Assembly (NCBI GenBank): GCA_015654595.1
Contig: JAATGQ010000121.1
Coordinates: forward strand, 1-57,840
DNA length: 57,840 bases
Direction of reading: 5' to 3'
Origin: Chitinophagales bacterium
Lineage (GTDB): Bacteria > Bacteroidota > Bacteroidia > Chitinophagales > Chitinophagaceae
Shown: one piece after another, positions 28,935-37,997 of the stretch
Layout: the number at the start of each line of letters is the position of its first letter
How positions within the stretch are numbered: the first letter of the stretch is position 1
Position numbers and translations under genes: made by a program
The notes under the pieces: model-generated
Told to the model about the DNA's origin: nothing
What the model saw: the letters and a program-made list of their open reading frames with translations, nothing else
Databases searched by the model: none

Positions 28935-31097
28935 TTATTGGTTTTCGCCGCCAGAAGGAGCTTTGGATGTACCATTGCCTTCCGGCTTTGGCATCAGCAC
29001 CTTGCGGCTCAGCTTGAACTTGCCGGTCTTTTGGTCGAGACCGATGAGTTTGACCTTTACCATATCGCCTTCCTTCAGTACGCCTTCCATCGTTTCCAGA
29101 CGCTTGTGAGAGACCTCGCTGATGTGCAGCAAGCCTTGCTTACCGGGCAGGAATTCGACGAATGCGCCATAAGGCATGACAGATTTGACCTTCGATTCGT
29201 ATACGCTGCCGACTTCAGGCTGCGCAACGATGCTCTTGATCCAGGAGACCGCCTTGTCCAGACCTTCTTTCGCGGGGCTGAAAATGCTGACTTCTCCAAA
29301 GTTGCCAACTTCTTCCAGGTTGATGGTGGTACCCGTCTCGCGTTGGATCTCCTGGATGATCTTTCCTTGCGGTCCGATGACAGCGCCAATGAATTCCTTG
29401 TCGATAAAGATCTTTACCATGCGTGGAGCGTGCGGCTTCACTTCTTCGCGGGCGGCTTCGATACAATTGTACATTGCATCGAGGATGTGCAGACGTCCCT
29501 TACGGGCCTGCTCAAGCGCTTCGCGCATCGTGTCCATGCTCAGGCCATCTACCTTGATGTCCATCTGAACGCCGCAGATCCCTTCGCGGGTTCCGGTTAC
29601 TTTGAAGTCCATATCACCCAGATGATCTTCGTCACCCAGGATATCGGTCAGGATAGCATATTTACCATCGGCAGGGCGAGTGATCAATCCCATTGCCACG
29701 CCGCTGACGTGTTTCGGGATAGGAACGCCTGCATCCATCAGGGCCAGACTTCCGGCGCATACAGTGGCCATGGAAGAGGAGCCGTTCGATTCGAGGATAT
29801 CGCTTACGACGCGAACAGTGTATGGGTAATCGCTGCCCGGCATCATTTGCCTGAGTGAACGCATCGCCAGGTTACCGTGACCGACTTCGCGGCGGCTCTG
29901 ACCACGCATCATCTTTACTTCACCCGTGCTGAACGGAGGGAAGTTATAATGCAGGAAGAATTTAGAATCGATCGACTTTGCTGCGCTTTCGATCAGCAAT
30001 TCGTCCAGCGGAGTGCCCAGCGTAACGGTAGTCAGTGACTGCGTCTCTCCGCGGGTAAACAAAGCAGAACCGTGCGGCGTCGGCAGTGGATCGATTTCCA
30101 TTGCCAGCGGGCGCACCTGGTCCAGTGAACGGCCATCGAGACGGATCCGGTCATCGAGGATCATATTACGAACGACATCCCACTGGAGGTCGGCATAGTA
30201 TTTCTTGGCGAGCTTCTTCTCGCTGTCGGTAGCTTCTTCACCAAGGCTGGCGATCAGCTCGTCTTTCAGCAACGCATAAGCGTCCGAGCGATCGTGCTTG
30301 GAGCTGGCCGAACGGGAGATCTGGTAAACCTTATCCTTTGCAAAAGCGGTCACCTTTGCCAGCAGTTCTTCGTTCTGCTCGGGTTTCTTATAGTCGCGTT
30401 TTGCGGTAACGCCAGCCTTGGCACGCAGTTCTTCCTGCGCCTTGATATGAACGCGGATCGCGTCGTGCGCAATTTCCAGGGCCTTTACCAGGTCTTCTTC
30501 AGAACATTCTTTGGATTCGCCTTCCACCATCATCAGGTTCTTGTCGGTAGCGGCGATCACAAATTCCATATCGGCCTTTTCCAGTTCGGTACGGGAAGGA
30601 TTGACGATAAATTGACCGTCAACGCGTCCGATACGAACTTCGCTGATGATCTCCTTGATGGGAATATCAGAAACAGCCAGTGCTGCAGATGCCGCCAGGC
30701 AGGCCAGCGAATCCGGCATCACTTCATAATCGCTGGATACCAGGCTCAATAAAACCTGGACATCGCAGAAATAATCTTCAGGGAACAAAGGACGCAGCGC
30801 GCGGTCGATCAGACGGCTGGTCAATATTTCGTAGTCGTTCAAACGGGCTTCTCTCTTGAAGAAGGAACCGGGAATACGACCTGCAGAAGCAAATTTTTCT
30901 TGATAATCAACAGATAAGGGGAAAAAATCCTGTCCTTCCTTTGGTTCTTTGTTGGCAACAACAGTCGCGAGAATGATACAATTACCCTGACGAACGGTAA
31001 CGGATCCATCCGCCTGGCGCGCGAGCTTACCGGTTTCAATGGAAACCATACGGCCCCCGCCGATGTCAAATGTTACGCTAATGGGTTGTGAAAGCAT
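28935..31097 (-). CDS. pnp: Polyribonucleotide nucleotidyltransferase
   Basis: PNPase degrades RNA 3' to 5' using phosphate and forms part of the degradosome in many bacteria. The 720 residues hold two RNase PH domains joined by an alpha-helical domain (first: VTVRQGNCIILATVVA; second: RGETQSLTTVTLGTPLDE, with GDEDHLGDMDFKVTGT at the active site), then a KH domain (GPQGKIIQEIQRETG) and an S1 domain (GSVYESKVKSVMPYGAFVEF). The frame is open to 31196, but the ATG at 31097 (MLSQPISVTFDIGGG) matches the family start. It follows rpsO, as in many bacteria, with a terminator hairpin between. Confidence 0.96.
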   Translation of the reverse strand: MLSQPISVTFDIGGGRMVSIETGKLARQADGSVTVRQGNCIILATVVANKEPKEGQDFFPLSVDYQEKFASAGRIPGSFFKREARLNDYEILTSRLIDRALRPLFPEDYFCDVQVLLSLVSSDYEVMPDSLACLAASAALAVSDIPIKEIISEVRIGRVDGQFIVNPSRTELEKADMEFVIAATDKNLMMVEGESKECSEEDLVKALEIAHDAIRVHIKAQEELRAKAGVTAKRDYKKPEQNEELLAKVTAFAKDKVYQISRSASSKHDRSDAYALLKDELIASLGEEATDSEKKLAKKYYADLQWDVVRNMILDDRIRLDGRSLDQVRPLAMEIDPLPTPHGSALFTRGETQSLTTVTLGTPLDELLIESAAKSIDSKFFLHYNFPPFSTGEVKMMRGQSRREVGHGNLAMRSLRQMMPGSDYPYTVRVVSDILESNGSSSMATVCAGSLALMDAGVPIPKHVSGVAMGLITRPADGKYAILTDILGDEDHLGDMDFKVTGTREGICGVQMDIKVDGLSMDTMREALEQARKGRLHILDAMYNCIEAAREEVKPHAPRMVKIFIDKEFIGAVIGPQGKIIQEIQRETGTTINLEEVGNFGEVSIFSPAKEGLDKAVSWIKSIVAQPEVGSVYESKVKSVMPYGAFVEFLPGKQGLLHISEVSHKRLETMEGVLKEGDMVKVKLIGLDQKTGKFKLSRKVLMPKPEGNGTSKAPSGGENQ

Positions 31098-31281
31098 GAG
31101 ATGATCAGCTTTATCGAATAACGGTTCTTCGTAGTAAGGTGGGAACGGAGTGTAAAACCGTAATTCAGTGTTAATAAATATACCGGGAAGTTTCATCCAT
31201 CATCAACACTTTCCCGGCAAAGCGCTGATGACTATCCTTTAGGAGAGACGCGCGGGGCGTCTCCAACCTTATTGTACAAAT

Positions 31282-31315
31282 AAAACGATTCCCAACCGTC
31301 AAATCAGTTGGGAAT
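31282..31315 (-). terminator. Terminator of rpsO
   Basis: Arms ATTCCCAAC and GTTGGGAAT; on the minus strand the second arm is followed by CGTTTTATTTG. It lies 22 bases past the rpsO stop. Confidence 0.8.
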
Positions 31316-31336
31316 GTTTCTTCTATACATAAAGAA

Positions 31337-31609
31337 TTATTTTCTTAAGCCGAGTTTTTCGATCAGTTGACGATAACCGGTAAGGTTAGTTTTGCTCAGG
31401 TAAGTGAGCAGGCGCTTTCTTTTACCCACTAATTGCATCAGTCCGCGGTGTGTGGAGAAATCCTTCTTGTTGGCTTGCAGATGCTGCGAAATGCTGTTGA
31501 TACGTTCGGTCAGCAAAGCAATCTGGCCTTCGATAGAACCGGTGTTGGTAGATTTTCCTCCAAACTCAGTGAAGAAACTTGCTTTTTTCTCTTTTGTCAA
31601 ATAAGGCAT
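31337..31609 (-). CDS. rpsO: 30S ribosomal protein S15
   Basis: S15 binds 16S rRNA early in assembly of the small subunit platform. The 90 residues match the family across the full length: KSTNTGSIEGQIALLTERI, the LQANKKDFSTHRGL loop that contacts rRNA, and LVGKRKRLLTYL. A hairpin in the leader right before the start (31628-31668) may serve autoregulation, which is well known for S15 in other bacteria. It is followed by pnp. Confidence 0.97.
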   Translation of the reverse strand: MPYLTKEKKASFFTEFGGKSTNTGSIEGQIALLTERINSISQHLQANKKDFSTHRGLMQLVGKRKRLLTYLSKTNLTGYRQLIEKLGLRK

Positions 31610-31627
31610 TTCTAACTATTTATTGTG

Positions 31628-31668
31628 TACCAGGAAAATTTATCCCGAAAAATAACCCATTCCCGGTA
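31628..31668 (-). promoter_or_regulatory. Candidate S15 autoregulatory hairpin
   Basis: In the minus-strand leader, TACCGGGAA pairs with TTCCTGGTA (nine pairs, one G-U), with an AT-rich 23-base loop. The hairpin ends 18 bases before the rpsO ATG. A second small hairpin GGTC/GACC lies upstream at 31699-31710. Confidence 0.45.
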
Positions 31669-31742
31669 CAGGTAATGATGGGCATTCGGTCTGCGGACCA
31701 ATTATCCGCTTAATCACTCAACTCTGCCAGTTTAGCAGGCGG

Positions 31743-31750
31743 CAAAATTA
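31743..31750 (-). promoter_or_regulatory. Predicted -7 box of rpsO
   Basis: The minus strand reads TAATTTTG, a full match, giving a leader of about 130 bases. The rest of the 299-base gap before 31909 is AT-rich with repeated ATAATTGGC-like words and no gene. Confidence 0.4.
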
Positions 31751-31908
31751 AGGGAAAAATCCAAGATACTAAAAATTAAGGGCAAAAATAGGTTAAAAAT
31801 AATATTTATGTTGGCATAATTGGCTAATATTGGGCCGTTTATGCCTCATAATTGGCCTGTTATGCGACAATGAACAGCGATGGGCCCGCTTAATTATTAA
31901 AAGCCCCA

Positions 31909-33063
31909 ATGAAAAAAAAGATCTTTTGTACGGTGACCAATGACCTGAATTATGATCAGCGTATGATGAGGATCTGCACTTCCCTGGCCAATGCGGGCTA
32001 TGACGTAACGCTTATCGGACGAAGATCCCGCAAATCCCTTCCTCTCACTGAGCGAAATTTTCGCCAGCACCGGCTCCCGATGTGGTTTTCCAAAGGAAAA
32101 CGCTTTTACATCGAATACAATATCCGGCTCTTTTTCTTCCTTTTATTCCAGAAAATGGACGCGCTTTGCGCGATCGACCTGGACTCGATCCTCCCCTGCT
32201 ATCTTGTTTCGCGCTGGAAAAAGATCCCCCGGCTATATGACGCCCACGAATTGTTCTGCGAAATGCAGGAGGTCGTCACCCGGCCGCATGTATATAAGGT
32301 ATGGAAAGCGATCGAGCGGTATTGTGTCCCGCAGTTTATCCATGGTTATACGGTTAACGAATGGATTGCGGAAGAGTTTAAAAAAATGTACGGTGTAGAG
32401 TACGCCGTCATCCGCAATATGCCCGTGCTGGAGGAAACGCCTCGGGCATCCACGTGGCCCTCAGACGAAGTCCCTGTGCCCGCCGCTCCTCCCATGGGTC
32501 TCTCCCCCGCATCCGCGCGTCAACGGTTTATCCTTTACCAGGGGGCGGTCAACGAAGGCCGCTGTTTCGAAACGCTGATCCCCGCTATGGCCGAAGTCGA
32601 TGCCCCGTTGCTGGTCTGCGGCGACGGCAACTTTATGCAGCAGGCCAGGCAGCTGGCTAAAGAATATGGACTGGAAGAAAAGATCACTTTTAAAGGATAT
32701 GTGCGGCCCGAGGAGCTGAAAGCGATCACAAGGTCCGCCTGGTGTGGCCTCACGCTTTTTGAAAACACCGGGATCAGCAATTATTATTCGCTCGCCAACC
32801 GCTTCTTCGACTATATTCAGGCAGGTATCCCCCAGGTGGCTGTCAATTACCCCGCTTACCAGGAAATAAACAATTCCTGTCAGATCGCTGTTCTTATAGA
32901 CAAACCCGGAATCCGGGAGATAGCGGATGCCTTGAACCGGCTGTTGAACGATAGGAATTTATACAATAGATTATCAGAAAATTGCGCACAAGCCCGGCTT
33001 CGCTATAACTGGCAGGAAGAGGAAAAAAAGCTGATCCGCCTTTACCATCAATTACTCAATTAG
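31909..33063 (+). CDS. Glycosyltransferase, GT4-like
   Basis: The 384 residues fit a GT-B-fold glycosyltransferase of family 4. The N-terminal half (KIFCTVTNDLNYDQRMMRICTSL...YDVTLIGR) is the acceptor domain, with YDAHELF as often seen in this family. The C-terminal half binds the sugar nucleotide: LYQGAVNEGR, VCGDGNFMQQ, FKGYV, and the EX7E-type region GLTLFENTGISNYYSLANRFFDYIQAGIP. It probably works on cell-surface glycans or exopolysaccharide; the sugar cannot be read. The next gene begins three bases later. Confidence 0.85.
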   Translation: MKKKIFCTVTNDLNYDQRMMRICTSLANAGYDVTLIGRRSRKSLPLTERNFRQHRLPMWFSKGKRFYIEYNIRLFFFLLFQKMDALCAIDLDSILPCYLVSRWKKIPRLYDAHELFCEMQEVVTRPHVYKVWKAIERYCVPQFIHGYTVNEWIAEEFKKMYGVEYAVIRNMPVLEETPRASTWPSDEVPVPAAPPMGLSPASARQRFILYQGAVNEGRCFETLIPAMAEVDAPLLVCGDGNFMQQARQLAKEYGLEEKITFKGYVRPEELKAITRSAWCGLTLFENTGISNYYSLANRFFDYIQAGIPQVAVNYPAYQEINNSCQIAVLIDKPGIREIADALNRLLNDRNLYNRLSENCAQARLRYNWQEEEKKLIRLYHQLLN

Positions 33064-33066
33064 AAC

Positions 33067-34191
33067 GTGGAGAATCACCTACATATCGTCTGCCTGGATG
33101 TGCCCTTTCCGGTAAATTACGGAGGAGTCTTTGACCTTTTTCATAAACTCAGGCACCTTCATAGCGCCGGCGTAAAGATCCATTTGCATTGTTTTGAATA
33201 TGGGCGCGGAGAGCAGCCGGTGTTGAACGAATACTGTGTGGAGGTGAACTATTATGCGCGTCATGAGGGGCATAAAGGGTTCTCGCATAAGCTTCCTTAT
33301 ATCGTTTGCTCGCGGTCGAACCGCGAGCTTCTTGACCGATTACTCCAGGACGTCTACCCTATCCTGCTGGAGGGCGTTCATTGCACCTATTTATTAAACG
33401 ACGAACGCTTCCGCGACCGGAAGATCATCCTGCGGCTGCACAATGTGGAGTATCAATACTACCGGCAGCTATACGTTTCCGAAAAATCTCTTCTGAAGAA
33501 GATCTATTATCTGCACGAGAGCAATTTGCTCCGGCAATACGAGCAGCGCATTGCCCATAAGGTACAGATACTGGCCGTTTCCGAAAAGGACAGTGAACTC
33601 TATCGGCATGAATTCGGCGCGGAACATATCGAGACGCTGCCTGTCTTTCTGCCCTTTGAAGAGGTGCGCAGCAAGGAAGGCACGGGCTGCTTTTGTCTCT
33701 ATCATGGGAATCTGTCCGTCGCGGAAAACGAGCAGGTGGTGATCTGGCTGCTGAAAAAGGTCTTCGCCCCGATGGAGATGCCGTTGATCGTATCCGGCAA
33801 GGCGCCTTCGGCCCGTCTCTACCGTTTGATCGAACAGTATCCGCAGGCCTGTCTGATCCCCGATCCTTCGGAAGAAGAATTGCAGGACCTTATCTCAAAA
33901 GCCCAGGTCAATATCCTCCCTTCCTTTAACTGCACGGGGGTCAAACTCAAATTACTCAATGCGCTCTTCAACGGCAGACATTGTATTGTCAACAAGGATG
34001 CGGTGGAAGGCTCCGGTCTGGAGCCCGTTTGTCATATCGCCGACAGCGCAGAGGGGCTTCAGACTCTGATAAGCGATCTTTATACACAGCCCTTTACACC
34101 GGAAGAGATCGGCACGCGCCGTGAGGTGCTGGGAAAGCTTTACAATCAGGAGGAAAATTTGCAGAAGCTGTTACAGTATATTCAGAATTAG
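33067..34191 (+). CDS. Glycosyltransferase, GT4-like, GTG start
   Basis: The 374-residue protein is a second GT-B glycosyltransferase. Signs are the N-terminal LDVPFPVNYGGVFDLFHKLRHL, the HNVEYQYYRQL motif, and the C-terminal nucleotide-binding half (LYHGNLSVAENEQV, IVSGKAPSARL, LPSFNCTGVKLKLLNALFNGRHCIVN). The start is GTG at 33067, three bases past the previous stop, so the two enzymes are almost surely made together. Glycan target unknown. No polymerase or flippase gene is near, so the pair may modify a glycan built elsewhere. Confidence 0.85.
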   Translation: MENHLHIVCLDVPFPVNYGGVFDLFHKLRHLHSAGVKIHLHCFEYGRGEQPVLNEYCVEVNYYARHEGHKGFSHKLPYIVCSRSNRELLDRLLQDVYPILLEGVHCTYLLNDERFRDRKIILRLHNVEYQYYRQLYVSEKSLLKKIYYLHESNLLRQYEQRIAHKVQILAVSEKDSELYRHEFGAEHIETLPVFLPFEEVRSKEGTGCFCLYHGNLSVAENEQVVIWLLKKVFAPMEMPLIVSGKAPSARLYRLIEQYPQACLIPDPSEEELQDLISKAQVNILPSFNCTGVKLKLLNALFNGRHCIVNKDAVEGSGLEPVCHIADSAEGLQTLISDLYTQPFTPEEIGTRREVLGKLYNQEENLQKLLQYIQN

Positions 34192-34228
34192 GCTGCGCCA
34201 TATTCAAGGGTTCGCGGTACCGGCTGAC

Positions 34229-34315
34229 TCGGTGATTTGCCGGCCGGCTTACTCGGTGATTGTCCCGCTGCCTTAGTTCGGTGATTTGCAGGGTCATCTC
34301 CGTTCGGTGATTTGC
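34229..34315. repeat. Short tandem repeat, TCGGTGATTTGC core
   Basis: Four copies of TCGGTGAT(TT)GC start at 34229, 34253, 34278 and 34304, with periods of 24, 25 and 26 bases; the linkers are GC-rich. They fill the 144-base gap between the convergent glycosyltransferase and ftsE. No terminator with a T run was seen here. Confidence 0.75.
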
Positions 34316-34335
34316 CGGCGATTTTTCTTGCCGCC

Positions 34336-35019
34336 TTAGGTCAGCGTAGCGTTGTCGATCACCTTGCCTCTTTCGGTTCTTACCATGCGGCCGGGGAATT
34401 TATTGATGACGCGGTAGTCGTGTGTGGCCATGATGATCGAAGTGCCATAGTCCCGTGAGATGCGGAACAGCAGCAACATAATTTCGTCGGAGGTCTCCGG
34501 ATCGAGGTTACCGGTAGGTTCATCGGCCAGGATCAGCTTCGGTGAGTTGAGGAGGGCCCGCGCGATATCTACGCGTTGTTGTTCACCGCCGCTCATTTCG
34601 AAGGGCATCTTAAATCCTTTGGATTTAAGCCCAACCTTGTCCAGTACATCGGCAATCTTTTCATCCATCAGCCGGACATCCTTCCAGCCCGTTGCCTTCA
34701 ATACAAATTTCAGATTATCGTTGACATTCCGATCGGTGAGCAATTGGAAGTCCTGAAAAACGACACCCAGCGTGCGTCGCAGATAGGGAACTTTTTTCCA
34801 GTCCATTTCCCGCAGGTTGAAGCCGGCGACCTGTCCTTTTCCTTCCCGCAGACTCAGATCTCCATAGAGGGTCTTCAACAGACTGGACTTCCCGGCGCCT
34901 GTTTTTCCAACGAGATAGACGAACTGACCTTTCTCGACCGTCAGGTTTACGTCCTGAAGGATAAGATTGTCGCCCTGGTAAATATTAGCCTGCTGTAATT
35001 CTACGATAGTTTCAGCCAT
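34336..35019 (-). CDS. ftsE: Cell division ATP-binding protein FtsE
   Basis: FtsE pairs with the membrane protein FtsX to control peptidoglycan hydrolases at the septum. The 227 residues are one ABC ATPase: Walker [11 protein letters not shown]-loop [10 protein letters not shown], signature MSGGEQQRV, Walker [14 protein letters not shown] and switch ATHDYRVI. The DFQLL...NVNDNLKF stretch and short length favour FtsE over LolD. ftsX is not adjacent, as is usual in Bacteroidota as far as I recall. A -7 box lies 30 bases upstream. Confidence 0.85.
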   Translation of the reverse strand: MAETIVELQQANIYQGDNLILQDVNLTVEKGQFVYLVGKTGAGKSSLLKTLYGDLSLREGKGQVAGFNLREMDWKKVPYLRRTLGVVFQDFQLLTDRNVNDNLKFVLKATGWKDVRLMDEKIADVLDKVGLKSKGFKMPFEMSGGEQQRVDIARALLNSPKLILADEPTGNLDPETSDEIMLLLFRISRDYGTSIIMATHDYRVINKFPGRMVRTERGKVIDNATLT

Positions 35020-35048
35020 AGAAAAGGAATGATTTTGCTGGGTCCGAA

Positions 35049-35056
35049 CAAAAATA
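35049..35056 (-). promoter_or_regulatory. Predicted -7 box of ftsE
   Basis: The minus strand reads TATTTTTG, a full match, 29 bases before the start codon at 35019. Confidence 0.45.
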
Positions 35057-35078
35057 AGGAAAAAACCGGCTGCTCTGG

Positions 35079-36386
35079 CTAGACTTTTGATAAACCCTCT
35101 TCGGGATCATTGGGTGTTTTATCTCCCCTGTCTGCCTTCAACATCAGCCGTAACGCGGAATCGTTGGCAAAATAGCTCATCATCCAGTTCAGAAAAACGA
35201 TCAGCTTATTTTTGACGCTGAGGATCAGCATGAGGTGGACAAACATCCAGGTCAGCCAGGCAAAGGTGCCCTGAAAAGAAAAACCGGGCAGATCCACAAC
35301 CGCCTTTCTTTTTCCTACCGTTGCCATGGAGCCTTTATTACGATATTCAAATTCCTTGCGGGGATTTCCTTTCAGTTCGGCTTTAAAGTTATGCACCACG
35401 TTGCCGGCCTGTGACAGCGCCACATTGGCCAGCTGCGGATGGCCGTGCGGATACTTTGGCGTTTCCATATAGGCAATGTCTCCGATGGCATAAACGCCAT
35501 CGAGTCCTTCGACCTCGTTATATCGGTTTGTCTTTAACCGGTTTCCGCGGACCATGGTGGATGCCGGTATGCCGTCGATCGTATTGCCGGTAACGCCAGC
35601 CGCCCAGATCAGGTTTTTGGAGGGAATCGTTTCCCCGCCCTTCAGCCGGACGGTATTGCCGTCATAGTCTTCCACGACCGTGCCGGTCCTGACGATTACT
35701 CCCAGTTTTTCGAGATAATACCTTGATTTTTTCCTGGAAGCGTCGCTCATCGAGTTGAGCGTATTGGGCGATCCTTCCAGCAGATAGATAGAAAACCGGG
35801 AAAAGTCGACTTCCGGATAGTCTTTGGGAAGGATATTCTTCTTCATTTCCGCCATTGCGCCGGCCAGCTCTACCCCGGTCGGTCCGCCGCCCACAATGAC
35901 AAAGTTCAACAGGGACTGCAGCTCATCCGGTCCTGCTTCGATCGTATCTTCAAAGGTCTGCAGGATCCGGTTGCGCAAAGCCATCGCGTTGGGAACCGAT
36001 TTCATCGGGAAAGAATAGTTCTGAATGCGGGCGTTGCCAAAATAATTGGTTGTACACCCGACCGCGATGACCAGCTTGTCATAAGCGATCCCGCCAACCG
36101 ATGTATAAACCACTTTGGCAGTCGTGTCTACTCTCGATATCTCCGCGATCCGGATGATCACGTTTTGCGTGTGCTGAAAGATCTTACGCAAGGGGAAGGA
36201 AATGCTGGACGGTTCGAGCCGGGCCGTTGCCACCTGGTACATCAGCGGTTGAAACATGTGGTAATTGTGCCGGTCGATCAGATAAACTTCGTACGCCGTA
36301 TTGTTCAGCTCACGTGCTATGCGCAGACCTGCAAAGCCTGCGCCCAGGATAACGATACGCTGTCTGTTGTTGCTTCCTTGTGCCAT
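35079..36386 (-). CDS. ndh: Type II NADH dehydrogenase (NDH-2)
   Basis: NDH-2 passes electrons from NADH to quinone without pumping protons. The 435 residues have the FAD site VILGAGFAGLRIAREL, the NADH site FVIVGGGPTGVELAGAMAE, and the second FAD-contact GVYAIGDIAYM. After the flavoprotein core come two hydrophobic stretches near the C terminus (FAWLTWMFVHLMLILSV and LIVFLNWMMSYF) that anchor it to the membrane. It is monocistronic between ftsE and the accessory patch. Confidence 0.92.
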   Translation of the reverse strand: MAQGSNNRQRIVILGAGFAGLRIARELNNTAYEVYLIDRHNYHMFQPLMYQVATARLEPSSISFPLRKIFQHTQNVIIRIAEISRVDTTAKVVYTSVGGIAYDKLVIAVGCTTNYFGNARIQNYSFPMKSVPNAMALRNRILQTFEDTIEAGPDELQSLLNFVIVGGGPTGVELAGAMAEMKKNILPKDYPEVDFSRFSIYLLEGSPNTLNSMSDASRKKSRYYLEKLGVIVRTGTVVEDYDGNTVRLKGGETIPSKNLIWAAGVTGNTIDGIPASTMVRGNRLKTNRYNEVEGLDGVYAIGDIAYMETPKYPHGHPQLANVALSQAGNVVHNFKAELKGNPRKEFEYRNKGSMATVGKRKAVVDLPGFSFQGTFAWLTWMFVHLMLILSVKNKLIVFLNWMMSYFANDSALRLMLKADRGDKTPNDPEEGLSKV

Positions 36387-36901
36387 AAGATTTGTTATTG
36401 GTTAAATGCCGGTTGATTGTGCTGTAGTTCCTTTCTGACTATAAAGTTAAGCCTAAGCGGCCAGATTGCTGTATTCAAATTTGATGCCCGCCTGGGGGTC
36501 TGTTCTTACTCCTTCCTTTCGGTTCGTCCGCGGAGTCGTTCGGCCGCTGGCTTGTCTTCCCTGCCTGTCTCCTGTCGTCTCCTGAATAAATTGCGGGTGA
36601 TAACGCCAATCCATCCTATCTGGATGCCGTCGTTTGTTGCAGATCCAGCATATCCATTCGCGATGGCGACTTTTTTCCTGCTGCCACGGCGTCTTTGTAT
36701 CTCGTTAATGAGTAAACGCTGCGGTATTACCGCAGACCACCAACCGACAAATTCATCGATGATACAAATCATCTTCCATTCAGATATAAATGATTCCTCT
36801 CAGCAACAAAGAACAGGGGTATAAATTATCCACAACAAGAAAGGTTTGGCTTTGCATTTGCGGCGTCGCGCTTCTATTAAATAACCATAAACCTAACCTT
36901 T
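36387..36901. other. Gene-poor gap at the left edge of the accessory patch
   Basis: About 515 bases with no convincing gene. Short open frames exist on both strands (88 residues at 36506-36772 minus; 135 at 36417-36824 plus), but neither resembles a known protein and they overlap each other. From about 36770 the base composition turns AT-rich. Confidence 0.5.
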
Positions 36902-37474
36902 ATGATTCAAATCTTCGATCAATTGGGAAAGATCAGATCACTGTCCGTAGAATGCAAGGCCTTTCTGTCGGATGCCGTTGAAAAGTTCAGCTATAAAAGA
37001 GAAGAGACCGTGTTCAGATCAGGGAATGACTGTAATTATTTGTATTACATTACCGGGGGAACGCTTTTATGCAAGAATGATAGTTTAACAGAGGAAGCAG
37101 ACACGCCAAAGTATACCTGGGTTTTGGTAAAAGATCAAATAGCCACTTGTCCCGAGAGTTTCTTCGGCAACCGAAAAGCGTTGCATAGTATAATTGCCTA
37201 CGAAAAAACAAAAGGGTTCAAGATCAGCAAAGAAAATGCAATAAAAGCAAAGAAATTTCCGGAGTGGATGGCGATCTGGGATTATTTACTTAGTGAATAC
37301 TACGCTATTCATACTATCAAATCAACTTATTGGATAAACAAAGACTCAAAAGGATTAGCTATGTATATCAAACAAAACGATCCGGAGTTTCTTTCATTAC
37401 CGGGGCGTCTGATAGCCGGTCATCTGGGCATCTCCAGGTCTACCTGGCAAAATATGCGAAGTGATATAGTATAA
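36902..37474 (+). CDS. Crp/Fnr-like regulator
   Basis: The 190 residues fit the cNMP-binding-domain regulators common in Bacteroidota. The N-terminal part (FRSGNDCNYLYYITGGTLLC) is the beta-roll, here without the usual RXA phosphate-binding motif, so it may not bind cAMP. The C-terminal LPGRLIAGHLGISRSTWQNMRSDI is a helix-turn-helix. The gene is clearly more AT-rich than its neighbours, which suggests recent arrival. It starts right after a CTAACCTTTATG stretch. Target genes are unknown; it stands alone at the left edge of the patch. Confidence 0.7.
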   Translation: MIQIFDQLGKIRSLSVECKAFLSDAVEKFSYKREETVFRSGNDCNYLYYITGGTLLCKNDSLTEEADTPKYTWVLVKDQIATCPESFFGNRKALHSIIAYEKTKGFKISKENAIKAKKFPEWMAIWDYLLSEYYAIHTIKSTYWINKDSKGLAMYIKQNDPEFLSLPGRLIAGHLGISRSTWQNMRSDIV

Positions 37475-37997
37475 ACTGATCTATTAAAAAATACCAATTT
37501 TGGTATACTTAAAAAAAACAGTTTAAAACTGGTATCGTTTTCCGTAAGTTTCGCCGCTATCTTTACTCTCGCATTCCGACACGACGCGTTGCCGGTAATG
37601 ACAAAACCAGGCCACTTCCGGTGATCAGTATCCCCGGAGGGCAACAACAGTCACGGGTAAAGGAAGCAGAGGCCTCCCTCCTTCTATCCGAGGCGTGTGG
37701 GCTGAAGATGCCAGGTCGAGGGTAGAATGACCTGAATTGAAGGATAAGTCGGGCCGTATACAATCGGCTGTCTTGGGTGGACTGGGCATGTGGACGAGGT
37801 GCCCTTTCCGGTTGAGCGGTTGGATGAAGTACCGGTGGGCGTGCAATAGGCAGACCCGGTAGTACGGGGCAAGATCTTCGGTCAAGGCATTGTGGTTTTG
37901 TCGGCTGTCTGCTCATGAACAGGCGGTATTTATCGGTTCGGAATGTAAATAAATTCAGAGTCCGGGCTCTTATTTTTTAACTCATAAACTTTTATTG
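37475..37997. other. Gap with hairpins and possible degraded coding sequence
   Basis: Past the regulator lie ATACCAA/TTGGTAT (37492-37507) and CAGTTT/AAACTG small hairpins with A runs. From about 37560 the sequence is GC-rich like coding DNA, yet every frame has stops. Stretches such as GQQQSRVKEAEASLLLSEA (plus strand) look protein-like, so a decayed gene is possible; no family could be named. Confidence 0.4.

Noticed and set aside
31201..31264. Fifth three-hairpin element between rpsO and pnp
   Set aside because: Only half of the conserved middle stem (TTCCCGGCAAAG) is present and the order of hairpins differs.
36506..36772. 88-residue minus-strand open frame
   Set aside because: No signal, domain or promoter; it overlaps an equally weak plus-strand frame.
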